Assembly (NCBI GenBank): GCA_003049485.1
Contig: PYST01000220.1
Coordinates: 1 to 64,000, forward strand
DNA from: Ophioceras dolichostomum
Taxonomy: Eukaryota > Ascomycota > Sordariomycetes > Magnaporthales > Ophioceraceae
DNA length: 64,000 bases
Direction: 5' to 3'
This document shows, one piece after another, positions 25,494 through 36,964 of the stretch (positions are counted from its first letter, which is position 1; each line of letters starts with the position of its first letter). Below the pieces are notes generated by a model, which was given only the letters and a program-made list of their open reading frames with translations, had not been told where the DNA came from and ran no database searches. Position numbers and translations under genes: made by a program.

Positions 25494-28400
25494 ATAGGCT
25501 GGCAGGCTGCTGCACAGGTGGCCCAGATAGAAGAACGGGTGGATGTGGGCGGATGTGGGTGGGTGGTGAAAAAGGGAATAATGATACTAATAAAGTAAAA
25601 TAAAATGTCAGACATACCTGTATCGGCTTTCTGTCGCGGCGGGAAGGCAAGGCCAACACAATATCCCGCCCACAATACAAATCAAGCCCTGCAAAATTCC
25701 GCACGGTCGCCTTCTGGTCGTCTGGCGGACAGATCGTGACAGTCGCCTACTAGCAGTCTTCAGGCAGTCCTGGCAGATTTGCTGGCGTGGCACAGGCGCG
25801 TAGAGAAAGGGCAGTGGTGGCGGCGACCGGATTTGCGAATTGCGACCAAAAGAAAAAAAAAATTGCGACCGGACCTAACGGATTATGTCTGGTCTCAACT
25901 TGGTTGGGCTGAGTCGCTGCGCTGCAGTTTTAGGCGGAGAACACGACAAATCGCCCTATTCGTCAGCGACCGTTCGCAGATCGCGTGTTTGTCGTTGGTG
26001 CACGCTCTTGTGATGGGTGGTTTGTGGCTGCATGCACGACGTGGGAGGGAGGAGCGCAAAAACAGAACTGACAGGTGGATGGGTGGGATGGATTGCTAGG
26101 TGTAGGGATTGAAGGCAGCAGGAACGATGGAAGGGGAAAAAGAGCGAGCAAAAGATGAATGGAGAACGAGAAAGAAAAAATCGATAGTGGCCAGATTTTT
26201 GGGAATTTGACGTGGCAGCCCAAAACTCATCTAGTAATCGTAATCCAGATCGACGAAAGAAGCGTGTGCACTACTAATATTGAATGATGAATAACATTAA
26301 AAGAGGCTGGCTGGCTGGCGGGCTGGGCAGGTGCGCAGGTGCAGGTGCAGGCAGGTGCAGGTGCTCAATATGAATAGGAAGGCAAGGTTGTTTGTGAATC
26401 GGGATCCGGGGAGGGAATAGTGGATTAGTGGTAAGAAGATAGTGTATTGCGTATTGTGCCTTCAGGATTAGAGGAGGGATAATAGAGGGATAGTGCAATA
26501 CTGCAATACTCGGAACATAATACGCACGTAGGGGATAGTTAGTCACTGGCGGAAGTCAGCTGTGCGAAGTTGTGGAATCTTGCTTGCCCCTTCTGCCTGC
26601 CTATCCGGCCGGTATCTGCTGCTGGGATCTGCTGGCCGCTGCTGGCTTAATAAAAGTTTATATTCCTCGGCCGCGACCTTGGACGTGATTCTTTTCCGGA
26701 GTGGGTGGATTTTGGATTTTGAATGACGACGGGTACGAAGTGGGAACCGCCAGGCCTGGCCGAACACGATCGAGATTTTACCGTGGGTGGCTGTGATGAC
26801 GACGACGATGAAAATAAGGCGGGTAAAAAAAACAGAAAAGAAGTAGAAGAAGTGGTAGAGGAAAAAGAGCAAAGAGGAAAATATTGAGCTGGCTGGATAT
26901 TTGATGCTAGCCCGTCGCTCCTGCCCGGTGACGAGCCTTTTCCTTTCCCCTTTCCTTCGCGTCCGCCTGCTGCTAGGTGCTGATGCTGATTGATGGCAAC
27001 AGATTGGAATTCCCTTCTACCGTCTGGCCTGCTGGCACGGACTGCCCGATCATGTGGACGAATACTTGGAATACTTGGATACTTCGATACTTCGTATACA
27101 AGGTACCTTTTGTACCACCACTAGTATTCCGAATGGGGAAAACCTTCCCCTCCCTTTTTTTTCCCTCCTCGCTGATGTCTGCTGCTCAGGTGCTGCGTGA
27201 TGAGGTTGGCTTGGTGCTGAGGGAGCAACAAAAAATAGTCGCTACGAAATATTGGGCCCACCATCAGGAGGTCCCACTTCGCCGCCTCGTGGGGAATGAT
27301 CAGTGATGCTTGCCCGGATGAGGGATGGATGAATGAGGACGATACACCTACTAAGTTGGGGTGCGAACCGTAGCACTAGTACCAGGTACGGTGTACTGCA
27401 GATAAGCCGTATCAGACTCGACACATCAGACGTTCCCCCAATAAAAAGGAGCATGCTCCCCGTACATATTCGGGAGAAGTTCGCTCGGAATAACCGACTC
27501 GAGGCATGGAGCGGGATGATAACTGCTAGGCTGATCGTGCCCGGACCACGACCCTAGCGCAGAAGGAAAAGGGGGAAGAAGGGGGAGAAGAATGCAAATT
27601 GTCACTCCTTACGGCCATAGATGCCGGGCCATTCATGGCTTGATCAACTATCCAGGCAGGTCTTCCATGTATCCATCAGAAGGCGTTTTCCACGCGTTTC
27701 AACGCCGGGCTCTGCCTGATGCAAGGGCTTTTGGGTTTGGGCTTGGCCTTTTTTTCATATTAGCTGCACACGCAGGACGAAATAGTCCAGGGTGCAACGA
27801 CAAAACGGACGAACCGTCCGCCCGCCATCGACAGATCAGGCTTGCAGGAGAGAGGCTTGCTAGGTAAGGAATAGTGCTGGTCGATCAAATGTGCGAACGA
27901 ACTCATACCATACCTACCCCCTAGCATAAGTACCGTTCCAATGCCCCCTCTACTCTGCAGTCGAGTAATGCCTGTGTGCCCTGCACTACCCTGTCTAGCT
28001 GCATGCATGCAGCTCCAGAATGTTGGTTCCAGGGGATTGGCTGCATTTGCCGGGCTGTCCCAGTTCAGTTTGTCACTTTACACATTAGTTACCAAAAAGC
28101 ATGGTCCCAAGATTGCCTAACCAAGCTCTGGCACATATCCGGACATAGAGCCAGCCAGAACGAACGGACCAATATGGGTCGGGTAGTCCTCGGGTCCCCA
28201 ACAAGCACAGCGTCGGACTCGACAAAGTCGTGTCATCAGTCATCCATCAAAATAGGGAGGGTGTCATCGTTCTGAGAGACTGGAATGGAACAAAAAGGTA
28301 TTAATTGCGCCTCCGCCTATACTAGACTTACGCGCAAACACGCGGACTAGTCCACAGCCTGCCCTCGTACCCTACAGTACCTTATCGTATTATAAGATAC

Positions 28401-29033
28401 ACCAGTACGAATACCACTATCTGAGGAATGATTGAGCCCGACGTACGTACATGTGAAAGTGTGGTGGGGGCCATTTGTTCGCGCTAGTTGCACACCCTTC
28501 GTTTTCAGAACATCCAACGTACCAAGAGAGACGAAAGCAAAGCAAGCAAAAGCTACGTGGAGAGTTTGTCTGTTTGAGAGCGAAGAGAGAAAACGAAGAG
28601 CAAAGAACAAAGAACAATAAAACGCCTGGACCGTTGTTCCGCTGATTCCGCTCGTCGCGGAAGGACATTAGTTCGCGGCAAAACGAGCTATTCCGTTTCG
28701 CTCTCCCGATGCAAAGACCGATGCAAAAGAAACCTAGACGGCAAAAAGAAAGTTTCTATCCCACCATATGATATCCCTTCGTTGTCTCCTACTTCCACCC
28801 CTTCTGTCAACCCCCATTAGCTCTTCACCGCTGGTTGGCGCTGACCCGAGAAGCGAGCATCGCCTGTGTCGCTGGTATAGAAAAGAAGGCTGCCACTCTT
28901 CGCTGAAGTTGGAAAGAAGAACAAGACAAAAAGACATGCCCAAGTCGACGCCCATCATCTCATGTAACAGGTATATAGAGAGAAAACTACCGGCTTCTTT
29001 CTTCCCCCAACTAGCTCCAGTCGTATGACCGCT

Positions 29034-30592
29034 TCAGTACTTGGCGTAGGGGCGGGCAGTCGTGGGCGAGAAGGGGTGGTCGTAGCCACTTGAATGGCCG
29101 TAAGGGTCGTCGTTGTAGATGGTGCCTCTCCGCTCGTCCTCGGGCAGGAGCTCCTTAACCTCCCAGTTGTTCATCCTAGTTCCAACGGAGAACTCGAGAT
29201 CTTCCTTCGTGATCGAATCCCAGTACTGAAAGTAGAAAAATGGCCATTAGCAATCATGGGGAACATCGGAGTGGGGACGACCTTGAGGCCAGAGATATGA
29301 GAAGGGAACGGATGCCGACCCGGCCGATACCGGGGAAGACAGTGGCGTGGGAACAATACAAACGAGAGCGAAAGAGAAACTGGGGGAAGAAAAGAAAAAC
29401 AAGAGGGAGAGAGAAAGTGGCGAGGGAAAAGACAAACGAGAGGGATAGGGACAAGCAAGACTATAAACCGAATGACATACCTTATACACCATCATCACGC
29501 CCAAAAGGTTGCACGTCGTCGCCAAGAACAACCCATCAAGGTAGTGCGAAACGGCCTCGCAGATCGGAGAGCTGAACGCGTACAGTATGACCTGCCCGAC
29601 GATGAAGAAGAACAGGCCGAACGCGATGTCGCCCAGCGGCCACCGGTCGTGCAGCGTCCTGACGACGAGCATGATCTGCAGCACGATGTACACAAACAGC
29701 TGCGCCGCGTTGAGCACGTACAGCACGACGAACATGCCGGTAGTATTCCGGGGGCCCAGCCCCGCCCACGACTTGAACGTCGCCAGCGAGACGAGGAACG
29801 AGATGGCGAAGGCCGCGAGCGAGCCCAGGCGCATCATCCACAGCGAGAGCGGGGTCCCGTCCTCGTACAGCTGGAAGCCGACGAAGCCGTTGATCAGCAG
29901 GCAGGTCACCAGTGTCGAGGACAGGCCGTTCTGGATCGCGACGAAGTACGAGTAGGGCTCCGAGCCGGGCGGGACGACGCCCGCGTCGATGACGAGCGAG
30001 AGGAAGGTGAGGAGCATGTAGATGTAGAAGAAATTTAGGATTTCTTTCCGGCCTGTAAATCAATGTGGCGTCCAGGGAGGCCCTGTGGTTAGCAAAAGGA
30101 GGCCGGGCCAACATCCGGGGAACGAACCTAAATTCGGTCGCCGCCATGGTCGAGTCCAATCGATCCCACCCGTACCACGCATCCCTAACCTCTTTCCAAC
30201 CACCTTCCCTCCATATCCGAGAGGTTGAGGTAGCAATAGACCGGAGGGAAGGGAGCGCAGTATGAAGAGTCGAGTGTCATGGGAGGGTGGGGAGGAGGCA
30301 ACAGCGTCGAGGAGAGGAAACGAGGATGGGGACATAGTCAAAACGTACCAACAGCGGTGAACTTCCCCCTGATGTGTAATACCATAACGACGGTCATCAC
30401 CAGCGCGACGATGTGCATGGCACTCGTGGCGCCCTGGAAGATGATGGTGTTTGCCAGCTCTATGCTCCTCGCGTAGCAATTGGGCTCGATGCCCACCCGG
30501 CCCGACACCGCGTTTTCGGGGCCAACCGACGCACAGAGTGGCAGCGGTGCCATCTGGCAGAGGCCCGTGAAGTCTCCGAAGCCCCCCGACAT
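29034..30592 (-). CDS. CHS7: chitin synthase export chaperone Chs7
   Basis: ER membrane chaperone needed for folding and export of class IV-type chitin synthase. Three exons on the minus strand: 30592-30349, 30052-29481 and 29225-29034; 335 residues, the family length. Exon 1 has the luminal N-terminus and first membrane helix, with the signatures IEPNCYARSIELANTIIFQG and HIVALVMTVVMVLHIRGKFT. Exon 2 carries the remaining helices with DAGVVPPGS, LLINGFVGFQLYEDGT, TLHDRWPLGDIAFG and HYLDGLFLATTCNLLGVMMV. Exon 3 adds the conserved cytosolic tail YWDSITKEDLEFSVG...NNWEVKELLPED. The introns are 296 nt (GTACGT...ACAG) and 255 nt (GTATGT...TCAG), and phase is kept. Confidence 0.96.
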
Positions 30593-32142
30593 GATTGCGA
30601 ACTTGAGGAGGAGGGGGAGTTGGCCTCCCTCCCTAGGTTAAGCCGGCGATGGCGACGAGATAATCGGAGGATGAGTGAGGTCCGGAGATGGATGGATGGA
30701 TGGACGGGGCTTCTTGGGTCGATCGGCGAGGGAGCGAGCGTCGGGAGGTTGAGCAGAGATGGAAGGGATCGTTGCGTTGGTTTGTCGTCGACAGCGAGGG
30801 GAATTCAAGCGAATGAAGGGGCGGACGGACGGACAGCGAAGTCGTCGTTCCGGTCGAGCGAGCGAGCGTGCGAAGAATGGCGGCGGACAGCGGCGGCGGC
30901 GGCGGCGACAATTGATTCAGCGAGTGTCCGGAGCCTCCCGTCACGGGGGTGAAAAGTCGTGAGTGCGTGAATGATGGATGATGATCAGGAGCGGTGGGGG
31001 TGTTCGAGCGAGCGGGCCAAGGGGGTTGCGAGCAGTGGCCAGGGCCATGCAAAATACGAGGGCGTGCGTAGCTGAAATTTCGGCGGGCGAGGCCCTGTCC
31101 GTCTGGGTCGCAATTCAACAGGTGTGGAGAGTATTATGTTCAAACAACAGCGATTGAGATTTTTGCTGGGAGCAATGACAGAAGCGAAAAGAAATAAAAA
31201 AAGAAACGAGAGACGGGAGAGAGATACAAAACGAATGGATCGCGGGATTCAACCAAGGTATCATCACAAAACACACAAGCTGTGCCCGCTGGCCTGGCTT
31301 GCTCACACACAGGTTCGATCTCCGGTGCTGCGGCGCGGCGTAACGAACGTTGGCGGGAAGCGAGTGACGGTTGCTGGGTGGAAATTTTAGGATGACGGCG
31401 GGCGATTGGACCAAGAAATCAAGGCGCTGGGCAGAGACCGGACGGTGGTGTGTGGCTCGATTCATTGTCAGCCACTTCCCTGCTTTTTTCTTGTCCTCCT
31501 CCTTTTGTTCCTGGGGCAACGACGGTCCCGCATGCTGGCCCGTGCTTCTCCCGTCCAGACAGAGAGAACTTGTGCCTGGGCCGTTCACGATTCCAAAACG
31601 TCTGGCGCGATTAGCCTAATTTGCGCTAGCGCCCATCACCTTTGCTCTCCCCTTTTTTTGTTGTGTGCTCCTTTTCAGTCTGATCGAGAAGGTTTTGAGC
31701 CGATCATCGGTCTGAACTTGTTCATTTCTGCATAGGACGGGACCAAAGTAGGGGGTTGGGTTGGCTGCAGCAAAAGTGAAACTCAATTCCGTCTCTGCAG
31801 TTTGGGGTATAGTAGTAAGTGATTGTCGATTCCGATTTGTCTAGCTGTCACCACGTGCATTCAGGGGTTAGTTTTTTGCAAGCCTGTCAGCATACAAACT
31901 ACCGTACACATGTGACTTCGTGATGAGTGATGATGACCACCAGAGCGAGCAACACGAGCCTACGATGATGAGTTTGGTGGCAAAATTGTTCACCCGATTC
32001 TCGGATTGTTACACGACTTCCTTTACGTTCATGTACAGCAGACTATCCTATACTACAGGAACTCTACTGTACGCGATGCAGTGTTCGTCACAAAGTCCCC
32101 GAATCCGAGTCGTACAACTTGCGACTTTGCAACGCAACACTA
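30593..32142. other. intergenic region, Chs7 promoter side
   Basis: Contains the upstream region of Chs7 and the 3' flank of the next minus-strand gene. The sequence near 30,840-30,930 is rich in cgg and gcga repeats. No gene supported. Confidence 0.5.
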
Positions 32143-32821
32143 TCAATGCTGTGGTGCCGATTTGATGACCTCGAGGGCCGTTTCAGCCATCATGCCCCTT
32201 TCCACCATCGCAGCGACAAGCTCTCGCAGCCAGGTCTGGCAGTTCTTGATCTGGACTCGCGATCTTCCCTAAAACAGCACAGCAGTCCGAGTTCCCCCAT
32301 TGTCAGTCAGCACGGCTGAAAGAGGTCCACGCCAGGATCAGCCTCGAGTCCTTGGTCTCACCCACCTGGCTCCCTGCTTCGGCGGAGCTTAATAAACTCG
32401 GCCCCGGAGCCGGGATCGACAAAGCGAGGCGTTCCACGCCGTTGCACGCCGTCGCGTCCCGCCCCTCTGCCTCGGCCACGGAGCCATCTGGTGTCACGGT
32501 GGCCTCGATGTCGAGAACATCGCCCAGCTCTCGGACAAGCGGTCTCCGCTCGCACTCCCATGCGCGGTATCCCCGTTCGAACTCGTGCTCGAAGCCGTTC
32601 CTGGCATCTCCCGTGACGTGGATGCGGGTGCCGACTGCGGGGTCTGCCCCGCTCGGCACCCAGATGCTCCAATGCGCCGGGAAAAGCGGCGAGGGCGTGT
32701 AGCAGAGCAGGAAAATTTTCCGCAGAGGCTGTTGGGAATCCCCTTCACCTTCACTGCCTAGGAGGTCCGGCGCGACTGGCTCGGTGGAGCTAACAGGGAA
32801 AGCGATCTCGGCCATCAGCAT
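32143..32821 (-). CDS. conserved fungal hypothetical protein
   Basis: Two-exon model: exon 1 is 32821-32366 and exon 2 is 32268-32143, with a 97-nt intron (GTGGGT...TTTAG); 193 residues. I recall this layout from unannotated ascomycete proteins: RKIFLLCYTPSPLFPAHWSIW near residue 34, then HVTGDARNGFEHEFERGY, a low-complexity patch, and after the junction RVQIKNCQTWLRELVAAMVERG. The second exon fits this pattern well, which supports the splice. No catalytic motif, signal peptide or membrane segment is visible. ATG codons at 32821 and 32815 are equally plausible starts. Function unknown. Confidence 0.75.
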
Positions 32822-33296
32822 ATTTGACCTGGGGGTTACAAACTGTTTGGAACAGAAGTCATCAGTCGCCTACTCAGGCTGCCCAACGAAAAGGAGCCCG
32901 TCGCTTACAGTGGGGGCCCTCAGCCTCAACCGGAAACTGGACCAACTTCGCCATGGACATCCCGATGCTCAAGCCCATAATCGGTACTCCCCCGGTCACT
33001 ACAACGGCCGCCACGACGTCAAGATCATTGTTTGGAGACCGGCGCCACCACGTGCGGAGAGGATGTCCGTCTGAGGGTTGGTAGTGGCCGTCCTATACCG
33101 CTGTTACCTCCCCGCAGAAGTCCCAACAACTGGACTGGGTGTCTCCCGTTATCACTCGCCGTCTTCCTAAGAGCCGCCCCAAATCTACTCGGCCTATGCA
33201 GCTAGTTCGTTCGCTCTGTCGCATCTGAAGATTCTGAACATGCTGCCCAGCGCTAGGATCCCCTTTCCCGGCTCATCAGTCTCGTCGCTTTAGATA

Positions 33297-34127
33297 CGAT
33301 CAAAGTCCCAGTGTTTTAAGTACGACAACTCTGACGCCAGCCGAAGGACTGTCCGGAGCTGCTTCGACATGAATTGACCTGCTCGCCCGCGCTGTAACTC
33401 GAAGTATCTGCCACGATGGCAGAGAGGTGAGGCGGCTCGTCGTCTTTGTGCCTGGAGGTATGAATGCAAGGAGCCCATGGAGCCGGGAAAAAGAGGCGGT
33501 GGTTGACCTATGACACCCCTGCCCGGTTGCCGACGACTTCACAAGACCGTTTTAGGTTCTCTCGTTCGCGGATGAACAAGGTAACCATACGCAGTCTCTC
33601 TGTGTGCTACATTCCCTGCCTACTTCAATATTGCTGCTCCATTACGCGTAGTGTGTGTATAGTTGATCTTACAGCGAGGCCACGTCCTCCAGCATAATCG
33701 ATCCTAGTCACTCCATGATACAACGACGATAGGCTCAGCCTAGCCTTCCTCTGCTTCTCATTCCAACTGTACCGGTCGTTCCTACGGTCCACACTAGCTT
33801 CCAGACCACTATCAAAAGCATAATAGATCCCCTTGAGCTTCTCCATCTGTGCTACGATGACCAGAACGCTCTTAGGCCGCAGACCCAGGGGGACTATATT
33901 TACTACTTAGTTATACCACCGGGTGTCCCTTAAGCTTAGGGTAGCACATGTCATCTCAGGATCAGCCAGGACAGTTCCAAGTTATTTCGAAGCCCATTCT
34001 CCAAACAGAAGCGGCCGAGGAACTCACAATAGGCCCTAGATGTTAGCATTTCCTCCACCGAGTATTCGACATACCTGCGAGTCCTCTCACGATCTTTGAT
34101 CTTCAGCACCATATACTGTTTACCCAT
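33297..34127 (-). pseudogene. possible decayed gene fragment
   Basis: Three minus-strand frames follow one another with coding-like composition. The first is a 58-residue frame (34127-33951) ending in NNLELSWLILR then a stop. The second (33900-33625) includes PKSVLVIVAQMEKLKG and KQRKARLSLSSLYHGV, then a stop. The third (33478-33290) ends in SKQLRTVLRLASELSYLKHW. Between the first two, an AG at an ATATAG with a branch-like ctaag is present, but the stop falls before any usable donor. I do not recognise the family. It could be a pseudogene, an unusually spliced gene or chance. Confidence 0.25.
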
Positions 34128-34924
34128 GTCGAAATGTACTAGTAATTAATGTCTATTCCCTCGCCTGGACAATGTTTTTCAGTCCACACCACGAATTTAC
34201 ACCGCATCGACACATCTTAGACACGTGCGAAAACCATAAATATTCCGTTCATGAATCACCGAAAGCTAGAGTGCCTCGCTAGCCTTCGGCGGATCCCTCT
34301 CGACACGCCATCGTCCCTGCCAAGCTACCGCCCGCGAGGTAGTGTGCCCCGCCATCCTAGCCGTCTCCATGCCATCAGGGCTGCCATCTATGCGATAACA
34401 AGCCCAGTGTGCCACGGCGGCATGGGCCCTTACGCCGGCACCCCGTTGGTTTACGGTCCTGTTTCGGAGTTTTCAAGGGATAGAGGGGTACCACAGTTCA
34501 CGGCCGGAGCCACAGGCTCCGTAAATAGTTCGTTGGAGTTGCTTTAAAAGAGAACAAGCACTGATATATCAGTATGTCAACTGGGCACTTCTCGCGCAGC
34601 GCCACTATGTAGCTTCTCCGAGCTGAGCACCTAGGCACATCCTTAATTGGGGCTCGGACTAAGTCACCTCTCTCCTCTTACGACCCTTGGGACTCGATCT
34701 CTCCTATATGCATACAACAGTGCTACTACTCCCCCCGCGATGGGGCGCCACGCCCCAGAGCACGATATGCTAGCTATTCCTCGTTCTGTGTTTGCGTTTC
34801 CTCTCTTTAACCTCACATTCAAGCACTAGTTCCTTGTACATAGTCGCTCGGTAGTCGCTAGCACGTCTTGTGCTCCTCGGGAGGCAGGGATCTCGGGCAG
34901 ATTCCGACTTCGGACGTTAAACAC

Positions 34925-34951
34925 ATCATCATCATCATCATCATCATCATC
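34925..34951. repeat. (ATC)9 microsatellite
   Basis: Nine perfect atc units followed by actactact, immediately 3' of the POT transporter stop codon. Confidence 0.95.
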
Positions 34952-34955
34952 ACTA

Positions 34956-36964
34956 CTACTCCCCCGCCCTCTTCTCCGCCTGAGCCAGGTTCTTCTCCTC
35001 ATCGATACCCTTACCCTCATGTACAGCATGTCTGCCCTTGTACCCGCTCTCCGGCAATGCATTGAGCTCCTCCTCCTGAGCGTCCAGCCCCCTAAACGTG
35101 ATCCAGAACCCCACGCCGCCCGCAGCACTAATACAGGTGATGCAGACGTATAGCCAGACCAGCAGCGGGTCCTCGGCGAGCCCCACGAAGGCCTGCGACA
35201 GGGCGGCGCTGAAGGCCTGCACGAACCAGAACACGCCCGTGACCAGGCCGCGCATGTTCCTCGGCGCCTTGGTGAAGGCGTACTCGAGGCCCGTGATAGA
35301 CGCGAACACCTCCGAGAGCGCGATGAGGACGTAGGCGGGCGTCTGGATCCAGACCGACATGCCGGCGGGCGGGCCGAGCTCGTCGATGCAGGTCATGTCG
35401 GACGCGGAGTAGCCGCAGGGCGAGCTGACGTAGATGCGGTGCTGGATGACGGCGGCCACCATCATGGACAGCGAGGCGGCCGCGAAGCCGAAGGTGACCT
35501 TTTTGACGGGCGTGAACTTGACGCCCGCGCGGGCGAGGGCCGGGTAGATGAGCTTGTCGCAGATGGGGATCAGGATCAGCAGGGAGAAGGGGTTCAGGTT
35601 GGTGATGACGTCGTTGGGCACGCCGTCCAGCCGCATTGTGGCCGCCTGGTTGATCATGTTGTTGCTCATCTGGTTGTACGCGAGCCAGAAGAGCGGGTAC
35701 CAGAGGAACATGGCGCACGCCTTCAGGCCGCGGCGCACCTCGTCGACCCACGCGTCGTCGATCCCGCTCTCGCTCATCCACGCGGGCCTCTGCTCTGCAG
35801 CGAGCTGGCTGGGCTTGATGCGCTGCCAGAACGAGTCCCTGCGCACCTCGCCCACGCCTCCTCCCTGGCGGAGCTTCATGCCGAGCCGGACCAGCCTCAC
35901 GGCGTTCCCCAGCACGGAGCCCGTCGGCTGGCGCTTCACGTAGCGGTTGCGGCACAGCACCATGACGATGGGGCACAGGAGGAACAGGATCGTCGGCAGC
36001 AGGTACGACAGCCAGAAGCCGACGTACTTCTCTGCGTACACCATGCTGATCTGCCCGACGAGGGCGCCCGTGTTGATGAGAAAGTAGTAGCGCATGTACA
36101 CGCGCGAGATGGTGAGCACGGGGTCGACGATGATCCTCTCCCCCGAGGCGAGCGTCTCGACCGTCATCCTGGGCTGGGTCAGCTCGTACTGCTCGGCGAT
36201 CAGGGGTGAGATGTTGGCCTTGAACAGGCCGACGCCGGAGCCGAAGAAGAGGAGGCCAATGATGAACGACGCGAGGGCGCCCGACTGGTTGGGGATCACG
36301 GTCGGGAGCGACGCCACGATGATCAGGACGTGGCCGACGAGGGCGATGCCGATGGCCCACTGGATCGTCTTGAACCGGCCCAGGTACGTGTCGGCCAGGT
36401 AGCCGCCGAGGAGGGGCATCACGTAAGACCAGAAGGAGTTGAAGAGCGTCAGGCCCGTCGAGGCTTGCTGGCCCATGTCCAGGGCTCCGGGTTGGCCGTC
36501 GGTGCCGGCGGCGCCGGTAGTGGAGCTCGGCGGGAGCGGATAGGAGATGAAGTTGACGACTGTGGGGGATGTCAGTTGTCCGAGGCAGGCAGAGCACTAA
36601 TAATCGTGGACGTAGGTAGGGAACAGTGCTGGGCTAACAGCGCGAGAGAAGAAGACAGAAATAGACAGTACTCACAGACAGCCGTGGTGCCATAGTAGGC
36701 GAACCGCTCACACATCTCCACCAGTCCGATGCTGTATATCAGCCAGTCGACCTTCCCATGGGTATGCCGCAGCGTGTGAATCTCCTCCTCTGTGGGGTAT
36801 ATCTCGCCGTTGGGCCCGGTGAGCGTCTCGCCCGAGTCCCGCTTCGAGATGGCGAGGTCGCCCTGGAATGCGTCGGGGGTCTTCTCGTTGGGCATGCCCT
36901 TCTCGATTCGAGGGATATTGGCCTGGGCGGCCTCGATCACCTCTATATCAACTGGTGCCGACAT
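34956..36964 (-). CDS. PTR2: POT/PTR2-family peptide transporter
   Basis: Proton-coupled di/tripeptide transporter of the plasma membrane. Exon 1 is 36964-36676 and exon 2 is 36559-34956, with a 116-nt intron (GTGAGT...ACAG) that rebuilds TTAV/FVNFISYPLP; 630 residues, normal for fungal PTR2. The cytosolic N-terminus (1-70) is hydrophilic. The first helix carries the proton-coupling ExxER motif in VEMCERFAYYG. Later family blocks include LLGGYLADTYLGRFKTI (helix 2-3 loop, MFS-like), GLFKANISPL and FLINTGALVGQISMVYAEKYVGFW. About 12 membrane helices can be traced to the C-terminus, which ends in a charged tail. Related nitrate/peptide transporters share the fold, so the substrate is inferred. 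Confidence 0.93.

Larger units (their letters stand above)
24421..29033. other. 4.6 kb intergenic region with assembly gap
   Basis: Lies upstream of the DUF3716-protein gene and downstream of the Chs7 gene, both on the minus strand. It includes 30 N at 25331-25360 and a CTGG microsatellite at 25470-25493. Short frames on both strands overlap each other and have no signature. No gene supported; part may be a very long promoter. Confidence 0.5.
32822..34955. other. sparse region with decayed coding remnant
   Basis: Less GC-rich than the gene regions. The minus strand at 33297-34127 holds short frames that may be one broken gene (described separately). Elsewhere I see nothing. An (atc)9 run lies at 34925-34951, right beside the transporter stop codon. 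Confidence 0.45.

Noticed and set aside
25045..25704. Frames spanning the run of N
   Set aside because: They read through undetermined bases and a C homopolymer, so they are artefacts.
35128..36597. 489-codon open frame on the minus strand overlapping the POT transporter
   Set aside because: It is an out-of-frame reading of the transporter exon, rich in Arg, Pro and His from GC-rich codons, with no family signature.
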